Assembly (NCBI GenBank): GCA_003024985.2
Contig: PXIH01S0031431.1
Reading direction: 5' to 3' (one strand)
DNA length: 12,504 bases
DNA from: Euperipatoides rowelli
Lineage: Eukaryota; Onychophora; Udeonychophora; Euonychophora; Peripatopsidae
Shown: positions 8,357-12,504 of the stretch, piece by piece
Layout of the letters: each line of letters starts with the position of its first letter
Position numbering within the stretch: the first letter of the stretch is position 1
Program-made: the position numbers and the translations under genes
The notes under the pieces: generated by a model
The model's input: only the letters and a program-made list of their open reading frames with translations
Database searches by the model: none
What the model was told of the DNA's origin: nothing

Positions 8357-9504
8357 CATTTATTTTTAGTAATAAAAATAGAGTAACTAGAATTTCTCAA
8401 ATTTGATTAAATATGGAATATTTGATTATTCTTTGAGATAATTCATAATGTTGTTTGAAGTATATAAGTTATAACTGTGTGTATAATAATTCTATCTCAA
8501 TATTACTTAACACAATTTAGGATCAAAAAGTTTTGTTGAAGGATGAATTCTCAAAAAATGACAATATAAATAATTTGTCGTGTCATTGTCTATCCATATG
8601 ATTTCTTTTCCTTTAAAAGTTTAAGTTGTTAGTAAAATTCATAAGTTAATGTTTTCTACTAAAAATTACACAATCATAAATATAAAGAAAACCCACACAC
8701 ACACAAAAAAAAAAGAAAAATTTAAATTTATCATACAAAATAACACAATCATTAGCCATAAGGTAGGCCTATAAATAAGTCTCTAATTTTATTTACGTGC
8801 ACATGATACTATTTTATGCAGAACCATGAAATGCTTTAAAAAGATTTATAAATCATTGAGTTTTTATTTTTATTGCTTATTTGAAATTCTATACTAAATT
8901 GCTCACACTTAGAATCTCTTATTATTGAATGCTATTTTCTGATTCAAATTTCAAAGAATTTTAATTACAGAGTGATATAAATAATTATATTATAAATTGC
9001 TGTTGTACTTTTTCACGCTTTTAAATTAAACTTATCAAGAAAAAAACCCATTAAAATATTATAATTAAGCAATTAATAAGAAATTGATTTAAAAAAAGAA
9101 GGTAAAAAACGACTAAAATAAATCAAACAATTTCATTTCTATTTTTTTTTTTAAAAAAATGTGTGTTACAAAATTTGTTTTAATATATTTGTAATTATTG
9201 TAGACAATATAAATTTAAATTTGTCAGATTGGCGTGGAAGAAGAGAAGAGGAGGAGATAAAACATAAATAGATAGAGAAGCAGTGATCAATCAACACTCT
9301 GCTATTGATAATTTTGTACTTCATACTTGTACAACATAAATTTATATATATAAAAAAACTTTAAATTATTAAGTAACAGAAAATATGAAAAATTAGTGAC
9401 TACAAATTATTACTCTCATTAAAATTAAATAAATGTAGTAACATTTACTGATTTAAAATTAATATGATTAGACTTCTTGATATATTCAATTCATATGTAA
9501 AAAT
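8357..9504. other. A+T-rich stretch without a gene
   Basis: Only simple sequence was seen: a short CA run followed by an A run at about 8693-8714, and a purine-rich patch near 9235-9285. Confidence 0.35.
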
Positions 9505-9511
9505 TATTTTA

Positions 9512-9546
9512 ATTGATACCTACAAAAAATATTTGTAGGTGTCAAT
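9512..9546. repeat. Short-loop inverted repeat (hairpin)
   Basis: ATTGATACCTACAAA (9512-9526) pairs with TTTGTAGGTGTCAAT (9532-9546) across a 5-base AAATA loop. This gives 15 bp with one G-T pair. The pairing continues imperfectly outward to about 9503-9556. A further direct copy of ATACCTACAAA follows at about 9555-9565. It could be the core of a small palindromic element or a hairpin RNA. Nothing decides between these. Confidence 0.6.
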
Positions 9547-9590
9547 CAGAATTATACCTACAAATCAATATGTGTAGAAAGGGAAGAAAA

Positions 9591-9607
9591 GATAGATAGA
9601 TAGATAT
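9591..9607 (+). repeat. GATA microsatellite
   Basis: About four GATA units, at the end of a purine-rich stretch. Confidence 0.75.
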
Positions 9608-9609
9608 AG

Positions 9610-10815
9610 GAGGAAGAGGATTTAATAAATTGTTAATTCACAAATATAACAAAAATTTATATTTGTCAGTTTAGTAAAGTGTGGGTTGGGGATGGGAATA
9701 CAGGAGTGGGTGAGAAATACAATAGAAACAAATAGAAGGAAAAAGTTGACACTTTAATAAATAAAGAACACTTAAACCTAGTACAACTTTTCAAATATAT
9801 CAATATTACAAATCCACAATTTCACAACTTTTTTATTCTTATTTTTTTTTTCTTATTTCTATTTATTGGGTCTACAGTAAATCAGAAAAATGTCATCATT
9901 TATTCCATTGAGATTAGAAAATTTTCTTTCGGCATAAACCAAGACACAGCAAAATAGCAATTCCATAGTGTACTCAAGTTTTCAAGGTTTCATTCAAGTC
10001 GTGGCATATGTCTTAACTATATGGCCTTTATTCTTTAAAGGCCAACTGTAAATGATTTTTTTTTTTAATTATTGATTTTCAATGATTTTTACTAAAAAAA
10101 TAACCATCAGAAAATAAATAAATAAAATGTTATTTCAATTCAATTTTTAAAATAATTGTCTTTAACTCCTCTCCCTTAAAACAACATTTTCAACTGTATA
10201 CGCTTGGGGAGATATTTTGTTACATATGCCTTTAAATGAGATGCAATTATTGACATTTTAGTCACATGATCAAATTGATAGCAGCATTATTTTTTAATTT
10301 AAGTCCTAACCTTACTGTAACCCTGAACCATAACTCCAACTACATAGTAAAACCATTATGCCCAACACTATGATGGTGAAGGGGTAAAATAATTCCTTTT
10401 TGATGAATTTTGGCCCATTTCCGATCATCCCTACAGTAATGACAGAAATAGATGTCCATAAATTAAAAACGCAGTAAAATGTTGAGAATTATTGTGTCCC
10501 ATTTTAAGGTACTTTTTATTTTCTTACTTCAGTGTTTATAAATGAATGACTTTGTTATACTAAACTATATATAGAATATTCACTATCTTCATCAGCTAAA
10601 AACTGGAAATCCTATGGACAATTGTTTAAATACTTGTAAAAAATCATAATCAAATTCATTTGTTGTGCTATTATGGTCCAAATTTTTTTAAAAAAAAAAT
10701 CAAAACTATTTTTACTACAAGCGGAACATACCACTATTTTCATGATAAATCATTACGAAGAAAACAGCTGTAGAAACAGTTTCACAATCAAATTAATCTC
10801 GGACCCAAACAATTT
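9610..10815. other. A+T-rich stretch without a gene
   Basis: No coding sequence was recognised. It includes a small 9-bp hairpin at 10022-10044 and a CCTAACC/TAACCC-like phrase near 10305-10345. Confidence 0.35.
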
Positions 10816-11128
10816 TTGAAAGCTTCCTTTTTTTTAAAAAATAAAATAAACCTCTCCTCCAAAGGATGAAGGGATGTATTTTTGTGGGTTAATTAATTAT
10901 ATAAACATTAAATACTTAATATTATTACGTCAGAAACAGGTTCCTTGTGGTGCAAAGGATGGCGGCGTACTAGCTAAAAACCCAAAGCGAGCTGTTAAAG
11001 CTAGGGAGAAAAATTGTTCCATAACCGTCCTAGCCAGGGATCAAACCTGTGTCCCCAGCATATGTCATAAGCCTAGCAAGGCAAGCACTCTCACCACTCG
11101 ACCACCAGACCTTGACTTGAAAGCTTCC
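10816..11128. repeat. 12-bp target-site duplication around SINE copy 2
   Basis: TTGAAAGCTTCC occurs at 10816-10827 and at 11117-11128 without mismatch. Allowing one mismatch, the match extends to 16 bases. It defines the ends of the second SINE. Confidence 0.82.
10828..11116 (-). mobile_element. tRNA-derived SINE, copy 2 (same family as 2856-3153)
   Basis: Read on the minus strand, the A box TGGTCGAGTGG (11094-11104) is identical to copy 1 and the B box reads GGTTTGATCCC (11037-11047). The body repeats the landmarks of copy 1 in the same order: GCTCGCTTTGGGTTTTT, then AAGGAACCTGTTTCTG, then AATACATC, and a GGAGGAGAGG segment before an A/T-rich tail. A 12-bp duplication flanks it. The A+T-rich part of the body differs greatly between copies, so both are old or belong to different subfamilies. 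The 128-codon open frame on the + strand at 10874-11260 runs antisense through this SINE and is not a gene. Confidence 0.88.
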
Positions 11129-11688
11129 ATTTGTAATCACAGACTGGAGGATAGGAATATTCTTAAATTTATCTTTAAATATTTTTTTTTATTCTGCATT
11201 TTAAATTATTTGTACCAGTGGAATTATTTTTTTTTAGTAATTATCTTTGTAAATCAATAATGTAAGAAAAAATTAAAAAAATCATTACATTTGACCTTTA
11301 AGTTTCTGCATAATGGATGAACTCTAGGAAACATAATTTCTTTATAAGGATTCAAAGTGAAATATTTAAAGGGAAGCATTAAGCTAATATTTACTAGAAA
11401 ATTGATATGAACAGATAAATGTTTCAAAGTTTAGTTTCTTGATAGTCTAAGGCTAGGCTAATCCACAACTATACTTCTGAAAAATAATTTTTAAAATAAT
11501 TTGAAATTAGGAAAAAAAAAACAGTAATATGTAAGGTGTTTTTGTAACACTGATTTTTGTTATACCAATGTAACGGCTCAGATCGCTTTTAAATTTCATA
11601 ATGTAGTTTTAAAATTTATTTGTTATTTCTCTTACTTCCTATTTTATGATGTTTATTGATATTTTATAAAAAAAAAGTGACTGCCTAA
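11129..11688. other. A+T-rich spacer
   Basis: No gene or repeat boundary was recognised between SINE copy 2 and the piggyBac relic. Confidence 0.3.
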
Positions 11689-11952
11689 TTAACCACACAA
11701 AAATTTATTTTGCACAATAATATCATTACAATGTCAAATAAAACTAATATTGTTAAAAAATAAACATATTGTGGTTATGTATTAAAACCAAATCAAATAA
11801 ATTGTGAAAAAATCTGGATAACATAAAACAGTAAAATTTTCACTGTAACACAACTTACTAGACAACAATATTTTGAAAAAAAAAAATCATTTTTATAAAC
11901 ATTTCATATTATGTAACATTGCATGAATTATATAATCTGAATAAATGAAATA

Positions 11953-12504
11953 TTATTTGCAGTTGGGACAATAATAAGTTACATGTCTTTTACAAACATG
12001 CTATTTGCAGTTCAAACACAACAAATTTACCTTACTGTCATTTTTTGATGAACAAAATTTACACCTTGCATGTTTCACTGCACTAACTTTTGTTCCAGAT
12101 GGTCCTGGAAGTCCTGGATTTTGGACTCATCCTTAAATCCTCTTTGCTTTATTGAGTGATTGTTGGATTCTAGGACTAAATTTCCTTGAAGATAAGAGAG
12201 GTTTAATAAGTAGTATTCTAAGTTCTTCTAAAAATAACCTTCTTTTACTAAGCTTGTTTGCATTTCAGCTTTAAATGACCAAATCCCCTAGAACAAAAGC
12301 ATTATAAGAAGAAGTAGCAGCCAAATTGTAGAATATGATCAAGGTCCAGTGGGTTTGTTTTACTTTTGCATATATAAGTGTTTACAAGTTGATCAATGTT
12401 ATCCACTGTGCCATTAGTGGTGTCATAATCTAATAATAGTTAGGGTTTCTTTTGAGGTCTAAGTGGGAAAATTTCAGTGATACTTTGTTTTCTGATATTT
12501 ATAT
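11953..12504 (-). pseudogene. piggyBac-type transposase, C-terminal relic, cut by the window edge
   Basis: Read on the minus strand from 12504, this starts inside the catalytic region. DYDTTNGTVDNIDQLVNTY (frame through 12385-12430) matches the piggyBac block that carries the third catalytic Asp, and both Asp of the VDxxD pair remain. A stop lies at the Pro-rich lead-in just before it. A frameshift near 12350 moves the match to another frame, WTLIIFYNLAATSSYNAFVL. Then comes RRLFLEELRILLIKPLLSSR, and finally the C-terminal cysteine-rich zinc-binding domain: CKFCSS, CLNC, an internal stop, CKRH and CPNC, ending at a stop codon at 11953-11955. piggyBac enzymes cut and paste DNA at TTAA sites. 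This copy is inactive. The N-terminal part lies beyond the window. Confidence 0.88.

Noticed and set aside
10305-10345. Interstitial telomere-like repeats (CCTAACC, TAACCC)
   Set aside because: Only scattered, imperfect units are present, with no tandem array.
10874-11260. A 128-codon + strand frame with a hydrophobic tail
   Set aside because: It runs antisense through SINE copy 2 and into flanking A+T-rich DNA. It has no family features.
1-12504. CRISPR array, bacterial operon or phage module
   Set aside because: There are no regularly spaced repeats and no tightly packed genes. The coding relics are typical of animal mobile elements.

Overview
The window looks like nuclear DNA from an animal, most likely an invertebrate. 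It is strongly A+T-rich and has no intact long gene, no bacterial-style operon and no ribosome-binding-site pattern. Nearly all recognisable content is decayed mobile or multicopy sequence: a LINE reverse transcriptase, two copies of one tRNA-derived SINE family, a MITE-like inverted-repeat element, the 3' end of a second LINE-like element and a piggyBac transposase remnant. The species cannot be named from this sequence. No living host gene is supported.

Layout, left to right. About 122-1676 (+) is a broken copy of a large, multicopy animal protein family of unknown function. Its C-terminal part resembles the PIN/FEN1-XPG nuclease fold. Matching segments lie in collinear order but in changing frames with internal stops. 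About 1680-2840 is A+T-rich and partly G-free, with short direct repeats. 2856-3153 (-) is SINE copy 1, flanked by a perfect 15-bp target-site duplication. About 3519-4775 (+) is a 5'-truncated non-LTR retrotransposon with reverse transcriptase motifs, a 3' UTR and an A+T-rich tail. About 4776-6290 is featureless apart from a GT run joined to a 13-G run. About 6290-6620 is a less A+T-rich patch that looks like an old DNA-transposon relic.

The second half continues with about 6621-7430, which has no supported gene. About 7431-7640 (-) is the tail of a second LINE-like element, ending in an ATT microsatellite. 8183-8356 is a 174-bp MITE-like element with 29-bp inverted ends. 9512-9546 is a strong hairpin. 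10828-11116 (-) is SINE copy 2, with a 12-bp target-site duplication. 11953-12504 (-) is the C-terminal part of a piggyBac-type transposase that runs off the window edge.

These pieces do not form a pathway. They are independent insertions in gene-poor DNA. The two items most worth follow-up are the PIN-like multicopy gene relic and the SINE family. The SINE has a class-II tRNA-like head, a shared body in both copies and a 3' hairpin that may be the recognition site for a partner LINE.
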